NCBI GenBank assembly: GCA_005502925.1
Contig: SCPD01000020.1
Location: 1 to 64,000 of the forward strand
DNA: 64,000 nt
Origin: Rhizobiales bacterium Y(2018)
GTDB taxonomy: Bacteria > Pseudomonadota > Alphaproteobacteria > Rhizobiales > Aestuariivirgaceae
Direction: 5' to 3'
In this document: one piece after another, positions 54,329 through 63,618 of the stretch
Position numbering within the stretch: position 1 is the stretch's first letter
How the letters are laid out: each line of letters begins with the position of its first letter
Position numbers and translations under genes: made by a program
The notes under the pieces: generated by a model
Told to the model about the DNA's origin: nothing
Databases searched by the model: none
The model's input: the letters and a program-made list of their open reading frames with translations, nothing else

Positions 54329-56725
54329 ATGACCGATCCCCGCCTACCCCTTCTGTCCGATCTCGAGCGCAAGGTCCTGTGGCTCGCCACCTGGACCATC
54401 CACAACGCCAACAACATCCGGCCCAAGACCGACGGGTTGAAGGTCGGTGGCCACCAGGCGTCTTCCGCCTCGCTCGCCACCATCATGACGGCGCTTTATT
54501 TCGCCGTGCTCAGGCCTGAGGACCGCGTCGCGGTCAAGCCGCATGCGAGCCCGATCTTCCACGCCATCCAATATCTCTTCGGCAACCAGACGCTCGAAAA
54601 GCTCGAAGCCTTCCGCGCTTATCACGGCGCCCAGTCCTATCCGTCCCGCACCAAGGATATCGACGATGTCGACTTCTCGACCGGCTCGGTGGGCTTGGGC
54701 GTCGCCCAAACGCTCTTCTCCTCGCTCGTGCAGGATTATGTGCGCGCCAAGGGGTGGGCGGCGGAGCGTCCGGAAGGCCGCATGGTGGCGCTCATCGGCG
54801 ACGCCGAGATGGATGAAGGCAACATCTTCGAGGCTTTGCTCGAAGGCTGGAAGCATGGCCTGCGCAACACCTGGTGGATCGTCGACTATAACCGCCAGAG
54901 CCTCGATGCGGTGGTGCGCGAGGGCCTGTGGCAGCGTTTCGAATCGATCTTCCGCAATTTCGGCTGGGATGTCGTCATCCTCAAATATGGAAGGCTGCTC
55001 GAGGAAGCTTTCGCCGAGCCCGGTGGCGAACGTCTGCGTGACTGGATCGACAGCTGTCCCAATCAGCTTTATTCGGCGCTGACCTTCCAGGGCGGTGCCG
55101 CCTGGCGCAAGCGCCTGCGTGACGATATCGGCGACCAGGGTCCGGTCTCGCAATTGATCGAGCGCCGTTCTGACGACGAGCTGGCGCGGCTGATGAGCAA
55201 TCTCGGCGGCCATGATCTGCCGTCCTTGCTGGAAGCCTTCGAGGCGGCGCAGAAGCATGACCGCCCGGTCTGTTTCATCGCTTACACCATCAAGGGCTTC
55301 GGCCTGCCGCTCGCCGGCCACAAGGACAATCACGCCGGCCTCATGACGACGACGCAGACGGAGGCTCTGCGCGAAACCTTGAAGGTCAGGCCCGGCCATG
55401 AATGGGAGCCTTTCGAAGGTCTCGCCACGCCGGTGACCGAGCTCGCTGCTTTTCTCAAGAAGGCGCCGTTCATTCAAAAGGGTGCCCGCCGCTTCGCGAG
55501 CCCGCGCATCGCGGTGCCGGCCGAGATCACCACGGCACAGCCGGCGACGGTCTCGACGCAGGCCGGCTTCGGCAATCTCATGAACGAGATCGGCAAGAGC
55601 GACGGCGATCTGGCGCGCCGCATCGTCACCACCTCGCCCGATGTGACGGTCTCGACCAATCTCGGCGCCTGGGTCAATCGCCGCGGGCTGTTCGCGCGCA
55701 CCGAGATGGCCGACACCTTCAAGAAGGAACGCATCGCCTCGACCTTCGCCTGGGAATTCTCGCCCGAGGGCCAGCATTTCGAGCTCGGCATCGCGGAGAT
55801 GAATCTCTTCATCATGCTGTCGGCGCTGGGGCTCTCGCATTCGATCAATGGCGAGCGTCTCATTCCCATCGGCACGTTGTATGATCCCTTCATCGAGCGC
55901 GGCCTCGATGCGCTGAATTACGCCTGCTACCAGGATGCGCGTTTCATTCTCGCCGCCACGCCGTCGGGCGTCACGCTGGCGCCGGAAGGTGGCGCCCATC
56001 AGTCGATCGCGACACCTTTGATCGGCATGGCGCAGGATGGTCTCGCCAGTTTCGAGCCGGCCTTTGTCGATGAGCTCGCCGTCATCCTGCGTTTCGCCTT
56101 CGACTACATACAGCGCTCGGGCGAGGCCGAGGTCGATGAGACGACCTGGCTGCGCGATGCGGTCGGCGGCTCGATCTACTTGCGCCTCTCGACGCGGCCG
56201 ATCGACCAGCCGACACGGATGATGACGCCCGAGCTCGCCGACGGCATCGTCAATGGCGGCTATTGGATGCGCAAGCCCGGCCCCAATGCACAGGTCGTCG
56301 TCGCTTATACCGGTTGCCTCGCGCCCGAGGCGATCGAGGCGGTGGGGCTGATGGCGGAAGACCGCCGCGATGTCGGCTTGCTCGCCATCACCTCGGCCGA
56401 CCGGCTCAATGCCGGCTGGACTGCGGCGCAGCGCGCCCGCGAGCATGGTCTCGTTCATGCCAGGAGCCACATCGAGCGCCTGCTTGCCGAGGTGCCGTCG
56501 CATTGCGCGCTGGTGACGGTGATCGACGGCCATCCGGCGACGCTCGCCTGGCTCGGCGCCGTCCATGGCCATCGTACCCGCTCGCTGGGCGTCGAGCATT
56601 TCGGCCAGACCGGCACGATCGACGACCTCTACCGGCATTACGGCATCGACGCGAATGGCATCGTGGCCGCTGCCCAGGCCGTGTCGCCCGGCCGGCCGAT
56701 CCGTCAGCTCAAGCTGATGAGTTGA
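54329..56725 (+). CDS. Homodimeric pyruvate dehydrogenase E1-like 2-oxo acid dehydrogenase/transketolase (MdeB-like)
   Basis: A 798 aa thiamine-diphosphate enzyme with the AceE layout: N-terminal TPP domain, pyrimidine domain at about 400-590 and C-terminal transketolase domain. TPP-binding residues lie in LIGDAEMDEGNIFEALLEGW and WWIVDYNRQ. AceE proteins are about 890 aa, so this one is shorter, like the MdeB 2-oxobutyrate dehydrogenase component. I chose the ATG at 54329, with GGAG upstream. No E2 or E3 gene is adjacent, so it must use those encoded elsewhere or act alone as a transketolase. Confidence 0.85.
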   Translation: MTDPRLPLLSDLERKVLWLATWTIHNANNIRPKTDGLKVGGHQASSASLATIMTALYFAVLRPEDRVAVKPHASPIFHAIQYLFGNQTLEKLEAFRAYHGAQSYPSRTKDIDDVDFSTGSVGLGVAQTLFSSLVQDYVRAKGWAAERPEGRMVALIGDAEMDEGNIFEALLEGWKHGLRNTWWIVDYNRQSLDAVVREGLWQRFESIFRNFGWDVVILKYGRLLEEAFAEPGGERLRDWIDSCPNQLYSALTFQGGAAWRKRLRDDIGDQGPVSQLIERRSDDELARLMSNLGGHDLPSLLEAFEAAQKHDRPVCFIAYTIKGFGLPLAGHKDNHAGLMTTTQTEALRETLKVRPGHEWEPFEGLATPVTELAAFLKKAPFIQKGARRFASPRIAVPAEITTAQPATVSTQAGFGNLMNEIGKSDGDLARRIVTTSPDVTVSTNLGAWVNRRGLFARTEMADTFKKERIASTFAWEFSPEGQHFELGIAEMNLFIMLSALGLSHSINGERLIPIGTLYDPFIERGLDALNYACYQDARFILAATPSGVTLAPEGGAHQSIATPLIGMAQDGLASFEPAFVDELAVILRFAFDYIQRSGEAEVDETTWLRDAVGGSIYLRLSTRPIDQPTRMMTPELADGIVNGGYWMRKPGPNAQVVVAYTGCLAPEAIEAVGLMAEDRRDVGLLAITSADRLNAGWTAAQRAREHGLVHARSHIERLLAEVPSHCALVTVIDGHPATLAWLGAVHGHRTRSLGVEHFGQTGTIDDLYRHYGIDANGIVAAAQAVSPGRPIRQLKLMS

Positions 56726-56737
56726 GCGATTTCTTCA

Positions 56738-57631
56738 TCACGACGATGAGGCGATCTCGCGCCAGGTCTGCATCTCGCGCACGCTGTCGATGAATGTCCG
56801 GATGAAGGGACTGCCCAGGCGCTCGACCGAATAGGCTGCCGCCAGCGCCGTCGTCTCTTCCAGATCATTCGGCTGGTGAAACACGACGCCCGATGCGTCG
56901 CGCTTCAGCGAGGCGGGTACCAGCGATACGCCTTGGCCCGCCGCGACGAGCCCCAGAATGGTGAGCATCGAGTCGCCGATCTGATCGATCTCGGGCGAGA
57001 AGCCGGCTTTGCGGCAAGCGACGATGATGGAATCGAACAGGCCGGGCCCCAAGGGGCGGGGGAACAGCACGAATCTCTCGCGCGCCATATCGGCGAGCTT
57101 CAATTGCGGCCTCCCGGCCAAAGGATGGTCGTTCGCCAGAATGAGCGCCAGGCGCTCCTGCACTAGGATCTCGATATTGATGCCGCGCCCGGGCACCGGC
57201 GGGCGCAGGAACCCGACATTGATTTCGCCGCTGCGCAGCATGTCGCCTTGCTGGCTGGTCGAGCCTTCGACGAGACGCAGATCGATCTCGGGATGAGCGC
57301 CGCGAAAATTGCGCAGGATCGGCGCCATCAGCGACGTCGCCGAGCTCACGAAGCCGACGGTGAAGGTCTGCGCCGAATCTCGCTTGGTCAGGAGTAGCGC
57401 GATATCGACATCGCTCAAGATGCGCCGCGCGCGCGGCAGAAAACGCCGGCCGGCCGGCGTCAGGCTGACACCGCGTCGGTTGCGGACGAACAGCGCGACA
57501 CCCAGCTCTTCCTCGAGCTGGCGGATCTGCTGCGACAGCGGCGGCTGCGAGACATTGAGCCGCTCGGCGGCGCGGCGGAAATGCAGCTCCTCCGCCACCG
57601 CCACGAAATACCTGATATGCCGAAGCTCCAT
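56738..57631 (-). CDS. LysR family transcriptional regulator (CatR/CbnR-like)
   Basis: A 297 aa LysR regulator starting MELRHIRYFVAVAEELHFRRAAERL, typical of the CatR/CbnR/BenM subgroup that senses aromatic-pathway acids. The HTH is at 1-60 and the effector domain about 90-290. It is divergent from the M19-amidohydrolase-rhodanese operon across a 212-bp AT-rich gap with a perfect palindrome (57743-57763). That operon is its most likely target. Confidence 0.92.
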   Translation of the reverse strand: MELRHIRYFVAVAEELHFRRAAERLNVSQPPLSQQIRQLEEELGVALFVRNRRGVSLTPAGRRFLPRARRILSDVDIALLLTKRDSAQTFTVGFVSSATSLMAPILRNFRGAHPEIDLRLVEGSTSQQGDMLRSGEINVGFLRPPVPGRGINIEILVQERLALILANDHPLAGRPQLKLADMARERFVLFPRPLGPGLFDSIIVACRKAGFSPEIDQIGDSMLTILGLVAAGQGVSLVPASLKRDASGVVFHQPNDLEETTALAAAYSVERLGSPFIRTFIDSVREMQTWREIASSS

Positions 57632-57742
57632 ATGGCTTAGTTTTTCTTGTTATGAACGCTAGATTTTCTCAAGAAGGTCCGAAATAGTCAATTTAACTTG
57701 TTGAATTATAAGAATTATATTTGAGAACTGCCTTTCAATCCA

Positions 57743-57763
57743 GTGATATTCCATGAATATCAC
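57743..57763. promoter_or_regulatory. Candidate LysR operator, perfect 9-bp inverted repeat
   Basis: GTGATATTC (57743-57751), a CAT spacer and GAATATCAC (57755-57763) form a perfect inverted repeat containing the LysR T-N11-A box TATTCCATGAATA. It is 80 bp before the M19 gene start (57844) and 112 bp before the divergent LysR start (57631), an activation-site location typical for LysR regulators. The surrounding 57650-57780 is markedly AT-rich. Confidence 0.7.
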
Positions 57764-57843
57764 AGTTTCCAAAACCGATATTGGACGATTTTCCCGGCGG
57801 CTCATAACGATACAGGCCATCCAAGCCGTTCAGGAGGCCGCTT

Positions 57844-58830
57844 ATGTCCAATCTCGCGCAACAGATGCTCATCATCGACGGGCTGCAGGCGGATGAATGC
57901 GACGAGAGCGTCTTCGCCGAATGGCGCAAGGGCGGTGTCACCTGCGTGCACATGACCTGCATGGAATATACCTTCGACAATACGCGCGCTGCCCTGTCCG
58001 CTTTGTCGCGTTGGCGCCGCGCCTTGCGCAATCATGCCGACCTGATCCGCCCGGCCCGCTGCGCTGACGACATTCTCGCGGCTAAGGCCGAAGGCAAGAC
58101 CGCCGTCCTGCTCGGCTTCCAGAATACCTTGCCGCTGGAGGACGATCTGGCGCTGGCCGAGATTTTTTACGATCTCGGCATTCGCGTGATCCAGCTCACC
58201 TATAATCACCAGACTCTTATCGGCTCGGGCTGCCAGGAAACCGTCGACACCGGCCTGTCGCTGTATGGCAAGCGGCTGGTGAAGGAGATGAACCGGCTGC
58301 GCATGCTGGTCGACACGTCGCATTGCGGCCTGAAGACGACCATGGATGCGATCGAGACCTCTGAGGCGCCGATCGCGGTCACGCATTCCAACCCGGCGAG
58401 CTTCGCCAGTGACGTCGAGCTCACCCATCGGCTGAAGAACGACGAGACATTGCGCGCCCTCGCCAAGCGCGGCGGCATGTTCGGCATGGCACTGTTCCCG
58501 GCCATGCTGCCGGGCGGCATGCGCTGCACGCTGCAACGTTTCTGCGACATGGTCGAGCATCTCGTCGGTATCGTCGGCATCGAGCATGTCGGCCTCGGTA
58601 CCGATTTCGTCTGGCAGCGGCCGCTGTCCTACATCAAGCAGGTGCGTACCGGCCGCAGCACTTTCGATTGGGCGCCGGTCGTGCCGCCGAAATGGCCGGA
58701 CTGGATGAAAACGCCGGCGGACTTCCCGCGCATCATCGACGAGCTCTCCGGTCGCGGCTGGAAGGACGACGATATCGCCCGCTTCATGGGGCGCAACTGG
58801 CTGGACTTCTATCGCAGGGTCATCGGTTAA
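57844..58830 (+). CDS. M19 dipeptidase-like protein, copy 2, altered metal site
   Basis: A 328 aa protein of the renal dipeptidase family. The DGHND motif reads DGLQA (residues 12-16), so the His and Asp ligands are missing. The bridging Glu position is Q93 in GFQNT. The later His residues (DTSHCG, VTHSN) and GTDF Asp are kept. The same changes are in copy 1 at 50115, and the two proteins align over NRLRMLVDTSH-like segments. The ribosome site is AGGAGG. It is the first gene of a six-gene plus-strand operon. Confidence 0.85.
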   Translation: MSNLAQQMLIIDGLQADECDESVFAEWRKGGVTCVHMTCMEYTFDNTRAALSALSRWRRALRNHADLIRPARCADDILAAKAEGKTAVLLGFQNTLPLEDDLALAEIFYDLGIRVIQLTYNHQTLIGSGCQETVDTGLSLYGKRLVKEMNRLRMLVDTSHCGLKTTMDAIETSEAPIAVTHSNPASFASDVELTHRLKNDETLRALAKRGGMFGMALFPAMLPGGMRCTLQRFCDMVEHLVGIVGIEHVGLGTDFVWQRPLSYIKQVRTGRSTFDWAPVVPPKWPDWMKTPADFPRIIDELSGRGWKDDDIARFMGRNWLDFYRRVIG

Positions 58831-58845
58831 AAAAGGGAGCGCGAC

Positions 58846-60246
58846 ATGACACGCAAGGACGTCGATACGCTCATCAAGAATGCCTTCGTGATCACGATGA
58901 ATCCGCGCCGCGAGATGATCGAGCGCGGCGCCGTCGCCGTCACCGGCACCCGCATCGTCGCGGTTGGTCCCACCGATGAACTGATGCGGTCGCATTCCGC
59001 CCGCCATCAGATCGATGCGCAGGGCGGCATCGTCCATCCGGGCTTCATCGACACGCATGTGCATTTCATGAATGCGGCGCGCGGCGCCTTTCCCGACACG
59101 ATGGAATTGTCGACCTCGATGAACATCTATCGCCAGTGGTGGGACGGCGTCGATGACGAGGATGAATATGCCTCATCGCTTTTGAACTGCATCGAGATGC
59201 TGTCGAACGGCACGACCTGCTTTCTCGAGGCGGGAACCGTGCACAATCCCCATGCCGCCGCCGAGGCGGCCGAACGTGTCGGCATGCGTGGTTTCGTCGG
59301 CGATCCGTTCCTGTGGGACATGCCGGCCGCACCAGGCGTGCATGTCATGTCACGTGCGCCCCGGGCGCTCGACCGCAGCCTCTCGCTTCTCGGCTCGCAA
59401 TTGAAGCGCAACAACAAGCCCGACGGCCTGGTGCGCGGCTGCGTGGTCCTGTTCGGTCTCGGCAGCGCCTCGGATGAGCTGGTGAGGACCGCCAAGCGTA
59501 TCGCCGATGAAAACAATGCGATCTTCTCGCAACATCAGTCCTTCGGGCCGAACGACGCCGCGTCCGACGAGAGGCGCCTGGGCAAGCGCGCGCTCTGTCA
59601 CTTCGCCGATATCGATGTGCTCGGGCATAATTGCACCTTCAGCCATATGAACGATCTCTCCGGCGACGAAATGGCGATGGTGCGCCAGGCCGGCATGTCG
59701 GTGGCCTGGTGCCCCGGCACGGCGATGACGCTCGCCACCGGGGCGACCGTCAAAGGGCCGCATCTCCACATGCACCGCGACGGCGTGAACACCGCGCTCG
59801 CTTCCGACGGCGCCAATTCGGCGTGCCGTTACGATATCGGGCTGCAGGGCCTGCTGGCGCTGCTCGCCTCACGCGAGCGCACGCAAAAGCGCGATTCCTT
59901 CTCGGCCGAGGATGTCATGGAGCTCGCCACGGTCAATGGCGCACGGGCGCTCGGTATGGCGCATGAGATCGGTTCGCTGGAAGTCGGCAAGCGTGCCGAT
60001 ATCGTCATCCGATCGACCGACCTGCCCGAGGCGCAGCCGGGCGTCGATCCGCTGCAGACGCTGGTCTATTGCTGCGGCTCGAAATCGGTGGCCTCGGTTC
60101 TGGTCAATGGCGAGACCGTCTGGTCGGCCGGCCGGCCCCGCCGCATCGAAGCGGCGCAGATCTATGAGCTTGCCCGCAAATCGACCGATCGTATGTGGAC
60201 CAAGCTCGGCCTCAGCCGCCAGTCGCGCTGGCCGATCGTGCAATAG
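58846..60246 (+). CDS. Amidohydrolase family protein (ATZ/TRZ type)
   Basis: A 466 aa metal-dependent hydrolase. H71 and H73 of THVH (GFIDTHVHF), later His in FSQHQSFG and GHNCTFSH, and the catalytic Asp in LASDGANSACR fit the TRZ/ATZ/cytosine-deaminase group, which hydrolyses or deaminates ring amines and amides. It has no signal and is cytoplasmic. It lies 15 bp after the M19-like gene. The likely reaction is removal of ammonia or amine from a heterocycle or amide, but the substrate is unknown. Confidence 0.88.
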   Translation: MTRKDVDTLIKNAFVITMNPRREMIERGAVAVTGTRIVAVGPTDELMRSHSARHQIDAQGGIVHPGFIDTHVHFMNAARGAFPDTMELSTSMNIYRQWWDGVDDEDEYASSLLNCIEMLSNGTTCFLEAGTVHNPHAAAEAAERVGMRGFVGDPFLWDMPAAPGVHVMSRAPRALDRSLSLLGSQLKRNNKPDGLVRGCVVLFGLGSASDELVRTAKRIADENNAIFSQHQSFGPNDAASDERRLGKRALCHFADIDVLGHNCTFSHMNDLSGDEMAMVRQAGMSVAWCPGTAMTLATGATVKGPHLHMHRDGVNTALASDGANSACRYDIGLQGLLALLASRERTQKRDSFSAEDVMELATVNGARALGMAHEIGSLEVGKRADIVIRSTDLPEAQPGVDPLQTLVYCCGSKSVASVLVNGETVWSAGRPRRIEAAQIYELARKSTDRMWTKLGLSRQSRWPIVQ

Positions 60247-60258
60247 GCGAGGTGCGAT

Positions 60259-61092
60259 ATGACCCTGTTGCCCGAAGGTCCATTGGTCAACGCTTCCTGG
60301 CTCGCGGCGCATCTGTCCACGCCAGGCCTGCGCCTCATCGATTGCCGGCATCGTTTCGACGATCCGTCCTACGGCGAGCGCGCTTTTCGGTCGGGGCATA
60401 TTCCGGGCGCCATCCATTTCCGCCTCCAACCGCATCTCACCGGCACAGAAGGAGACGGCCGCAGTCCCTTGCCGAGCGAAGCTGAGTTCACCGCCGTCGC
60501 GAGTGAAGCCGGCATAGGCGGTGACGATATCGTCGTCTGTTATGATGACGGGCTTGGCGGCATTGCGGCGCGTGCCTGGTGGCTGTTCCGGCACTTCGGC
60601 CACGACAAGGTGTTCGTGCTGCGCGACGGCTTCGCCAGCTGGACCGGCGCGGTCGAAACCGGTGATACCGCAAGACCCGCGCCTCGGTCATTTCCCATCC
60701 GTCCGTCCCACATGCCGCGCATTCGGGCATCCGACATCCTGGCCGGACCATTCATCGCGATCATCGATGCAAGGGGCGCGCCGCGTTTTCGCGGCGAGGC
60801 GCCGCCGCTCGATCCGGTTGAGGGACATATTCCGGGGGCCATCAACATCCCGGTCACCGGTACGCTTCTCGAAAATGCGCGCCTGCAGCGTGTGATCTCC
60901 TCGGCGGACCGCATCATCGCCTACTGCGGCTCCGGCATCGTCGCCTGCAACATCGTGCTGGCCTGCGCCGAACTCGGCCGCAGCGATGTCGAGCTTTATG
61001 CCGGCTCATGGAGCGACTGGGCCCAGCGCCGCCTTCCCGCCCAAGCGGGCGAAGAAATCGAGCCATTGCAATTTCAGCACGGAGGTTCTTGA
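60259..61092 (+). CDS. Sulfurtransferase (two rhodanese domains)
   Basis: A 277 aa thiosulfate or 3-mercaptopyruvate sulfurtransferase. An inactive N-terminal rhodanese domain (about 8-130) and an active C-terminal one (about 150-265) are visible. The catalytic cysteine is C223 in YCGSGIVAC; the GSGI loop is of the thiosulfate type. It is 12 bp after the amidohydrolase and its stop overlaps the family 5 binding-protein ribosome site. A sulfur-transfer step in the operon suggests a sulfur-containing substrate or product. Confidence 0.9.
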   Translation: MTLLPEGPLVNASWLAAHLSTPGLRLIDCRHRFDDPSYGERAFRSGHIPGAIHFRLQPHLTGTEGDGRSPLPSEAEFTAVASEAGIGGDDIVVCYDDGLGGIAARAWWLFRHFGHDKVFVLRDGFASWTGAVETGDTARPAPRSFPIRPSHMPRIRASDILAGPFIAIIDARGAPRFRGEAPPLDPVEGHIPGAINIPVTGTLLENARLQRVISSADRIIAYCGSGIVACNIVLACAELGRSDVELYAGSWSDWAQRRLPAQAGEEIEPLQFQHGGS

Positions 61093-61093
61093 G

Positions 61094-62686
61094 ATGACAC
61101 GCAGGATAGTGCCGGACAGCCACGCCCTCACGCCTTCGATTTCCCGCCGTCGCCTGCTGCAAGGTGCAGCCGCGCTCGGCATGGCCGCAGCTCTTCCTGG
61201 CTTGAGCGGCCAGAGCCGCGCCGCCGAACCCAAGCGCGGCGGGCACCTCGTGGCCGGTATCGCCGGCGGCTCGACGACCGACACGCTCGACCCCGAGACC
61301 TTCAACGACACTTACATGGTGGTCGTCGGCTCATCGACGCGCGACAATCTCACCGAGATCGCCGCCGATGGTTCGTTGCGCGCGGCGCTCGCCGAAAGTT
61401 GGGAGCCCTCGAAGGACGCCAGGACCTGGACATTCCGCCTGCGCAAAGGCGTCGAGTTCAGCCATGGCAAATCGCTGGACAGCCAGGACGTCATCGATTC
61501 GATCAATTCGCATCGCCGTCCGGACTCGAAGTCCGGCGTGAAGGGCAACCTCACCGACATCGAAACGATCACCGCCGACGGCAAGGACGTCGTCGTCGTC
61601 AAGCTTGCCAGCGGCAATGCCGATTTCCCATATCTCATGACGGATTTCCATCTCAACATCCTGCCGTCGAAGGACGGCAAGCCGGATTGGGCCGCGAAGG
61701 CCGGCACCGGCGCCTATGTGCTCGAGGAGTTCAATCCTGGTGTGCGCAGCCGGCTCAAGCTCAACCCCAATCGCTGGGACCAGGCGAGCGGCTTCCTCGA
61801 ATCGGCCGAGCTCCTGCATGTCAACGATGTCGCGGCGCGCCAGGCGGGACTGATCAGCGGCGAATTGCAGGTGGTGAACCGGATCGACCTGAAGACGGCC
61901 GGCCGGCTCAAGTCGAACAGTGCGGTCCGCATTCTCGATGTGCCGAGCCTGGCGCACCACACCATCCCGATGATGGTCGACCAGTCGCCGTTCGATAACA
62001 AGGACGTGCGGCTGGCGCTCAAATATGCCATCGACCGTGAGGAATATGTCGCCAAGATCCTCATGGGCTTCGGCCGCATCGGCAATGACCAGCCGATCGG
62101 GCCGGGTTCGACCTATCGCTTCCATGCCGATGACGTGCCGCAGCATGCCTATGACCCCGACAAGGCGATGTTCCATCTCAAGAAGGCCGGTATGGGCAGC
62201 CTGAAGGTCGATCTCCACACGTCGGATGGTGCTTTCACCGGCGCCGTCGATGCGGCCATCCTGTTTCAGGAATCCGCCCGCAAGGCGGGGATCGAAATCA
62301 ATGTCGTGCGCGAGGCGAATGACGGTTATTTCTCGGACATCTGGCCGAAGACTTCGTTCCGTTATGCCTGGTGGTCGCAGCGCGCGACCGAGGATCAGAT
62401 GCTGTCGGTAAATTATGCGGCGGATGCGCCGTGGAACGACACCCATTGGAAGAACGAGCGCTTCGAGAAGCTTCTGCATGAAGCGCGCTCGGAGCTCGAT
62501 GACGAAAAGCGGGCCGAGATGTATCGCGAGATGCAGATCATCGTCAGCGACGATGCCGGGACGATCATTCCCGCTTTCATCAACAATGTTCATGGTGTCG
62601 CCGCCGCGGTCGCCACCGGTGACCAGATCAGCTCGAGCTGGGAGCTGGATGGCGGTCATTTCGTCAAGCGCTGGTGGCTGGCCTGA
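61094..62686 (+). CDS. ABC transporter substrate-binding protein, family 5 (peptide type), copy 2
   Basis: A 530 aa Tat-exported binding protein (SRRRLLQGAAALGMAAALPG). The mature start KRGGHLVAGIAGGSTTDTLDPE parallels that of copy 1 at 51113. I chose the ATG at 61094, with GGAGG upstream; the open frame starts earlier inside the rhodanese gene. There is no permease or ATPase next to it. It probably feeds a transporter encoded elsewhere, or binds the substrate of the operon enzymes. Confidence 0.9.
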   Translation: MTRRIVPDSHALTPSISRRRLLQGAAALGMAAALPGLSGQSRAAEPKRGGHLVAGIAGGSTTDTLDPETFNDTYMVVVGSSTRDNLTEIAADGSLRAALAESWEPSKDARTWTFRLRKGVEFSHGKSLDSQDVIDSINSHRRPDSKSGVKGNLTDIETITADGKDVVVVKLASGNADFPYLMTDFHLNILPSKDGKPDWAAKAGTGAYVLEEFNPGVRSRLKLNPNRWDQASGFLESAELLHVNDVAARQAGLISGELQVVNRIDLKTAGRLKSNSAVRILDVPSLAHHTIPMMVDQSPFDNKDVRLALKYAIDREEYVAKILMGFGRIGNDQPIGPGSTYRFHADDVPQHAYDPDKAMFHLKKAGMGSLKVDLHTSDGAFTGAVDAAILFQESARKAGIEINVVREANDGYFSDIWPKTSFRYAWWSQRATEDQMLSVNYAADAPWNDTHWKNERFEKLLHEARSELDDEKRAEMYREMQIIVSDDAGTIIPAFINNVHGVAAAVATGDQISSSWELDGGHFVKRWWLA

Positions 62687-62824
62687 TCGGGGAGGCCGGT
62701 CATGCCGCTACTGCCGGACACGGATGGCGACGCGCAGTTGCAGTTCCTGAAGCTGGCCTGGCAAGGCGTGCGCCGGCGTCTCTGTGGCGCGCATATCGTA
62801 ATCGCACAGACAAGGAGTGAGGAC

Positions 62825-63016
62825 ATGCCTACGATCCACGTTGAAATGCTTGCCGGACGCTCGAATGACCAGAAGCGGGCGCTGGTGAAGGGGCTGACGG
62901 AGTGCTTCACCTCGCATTGCGGTGGCACGCCTGCTTCAGTCCAGGTCGTGATCTCCGAATTCGGCAAGGATCAATGGGCGGTTGGCGGCGAGCTGATCAG
63001 TGATAGAAAGACCTGA
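62825..63016 (+). CDS. 4-oxalocrotonate tautomerase family protein, copy 2
   Basis: A 63 aa tautomerase with Pro1 after Met removal (PTIHVEMLAGRS) and the GGTPASVQVVISEFGKDQW segment. It is a paralogue of the protein at 20000. The start at 62825 has AAGGAG upstream; a longer frame from 62702 is unlikely. It lies 138 bp after the binding-protein gene and 20 bp before the reductase gene, and should isomerise a keto or enol intermediate of the pathway. Confidence 0.9.
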   Translation: MPTIHVEMLAGRSNDQKRALVKGLTECFTSHCGGTPASVQVVISEFGKDQWAVGGELISDRKT

Positions 63017-63036
63017 CCAAAAAGGGGGCTGTCCGT

Positions 63037-63612
63037 TTGCGTATCCTGCTCGTCCTTAGTCATCCTCGGCAAGATTCGCTGACGCATGCCGTCGCCGACG
63101 CCTTTTGCACCAGCGCCCGCGCGCAGGGGCATGAGGTCGAATGGGCGGATCTCTATCGCGAAGGTTTCGATCCGCTGCTGCATGAGCCGGATGAGCCTGA
63201 CCGTTCCGTCATCGGCAAGCGGTATTCGGATGCCGTGCAGGCCGAAATGGCGCGTGTCGATCGCAATGAAGCAATCGTCATGGTGTTTCCGGTGTGGTGG
63301 TGGTCGGTGCCGGCTATGCTCAAGGGCTGGATCGATCGCGTCTGGAATCGCGACTGGGCTTATGGGGCGAGGACATTGCCGCATCGGCACGGCCTGATGA
63401 TCGGCGTGGCCTCATCGACCGAGGCGAGTTTTGCCAAGCGGCGTTATATCGACGCCATGCGTATTCAGCTCGAAACCGGGACGATGGCCTATTGCGGCAT
63501 CGCGAACTCCCGGCTGGAGCTTCTTTATGAATCTACACGAAATCCGGCGGCATCAGCCGACCTGGTGCATCGGGCGCACGAGCTGGGGAAATTCTTTCCC
63601 TCCGACAAATAG
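63037..63612 (+). CDS. NAD(P)H:quinone oxidoreductase family protein (flavodoxin fold)
   Basis: A 191 aa flavoprotein of the KefF/MdaB/NQO group. RILLVLSHPRQDSLTHAVADAF binds FMN or FAD phosphate, and VFPVWWWSVPAMLKGWIDRVW is the typical flavin-binding loop. It starts with TTG at 63037, with AAAGGGGG nine bases upstream. It is the last gene of the plus-strand operon. It may reduce a quinone or nitro compound or protect the operon enzymes from redox stress. Confidence 0.9.
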   Translation: MRILLVLSHPRQDSLTHAVADAFCTSARAQGHEVEWADLYREGFDPLLHEPDEPDRSVIGKRYSDAVQAEMARVDRNEAIVMVFPVWWWSVPAMLKGWIDRVWNRDWAYGARTLPHRHGLMIGVASSTEASFAKRRYIDAMRIQLETGTMAYCGIANSRLELLYESTRNPAASADLVHRAHELGKFFPSDK

Positions 63613-63618
63613 TGCTCT

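Noticed and set aside
54344-56638. 764-codon minus-strand open frame
   Set aside because: It is entirely antisense to the E1-like gene with conserved thiamine-diphosphate motifs; no domain is visible in it.
61331-62659. 442-codon minus-strand open frame
   Set aside because: It is antisense to the family 5 binding protein and low in recognisable structure.
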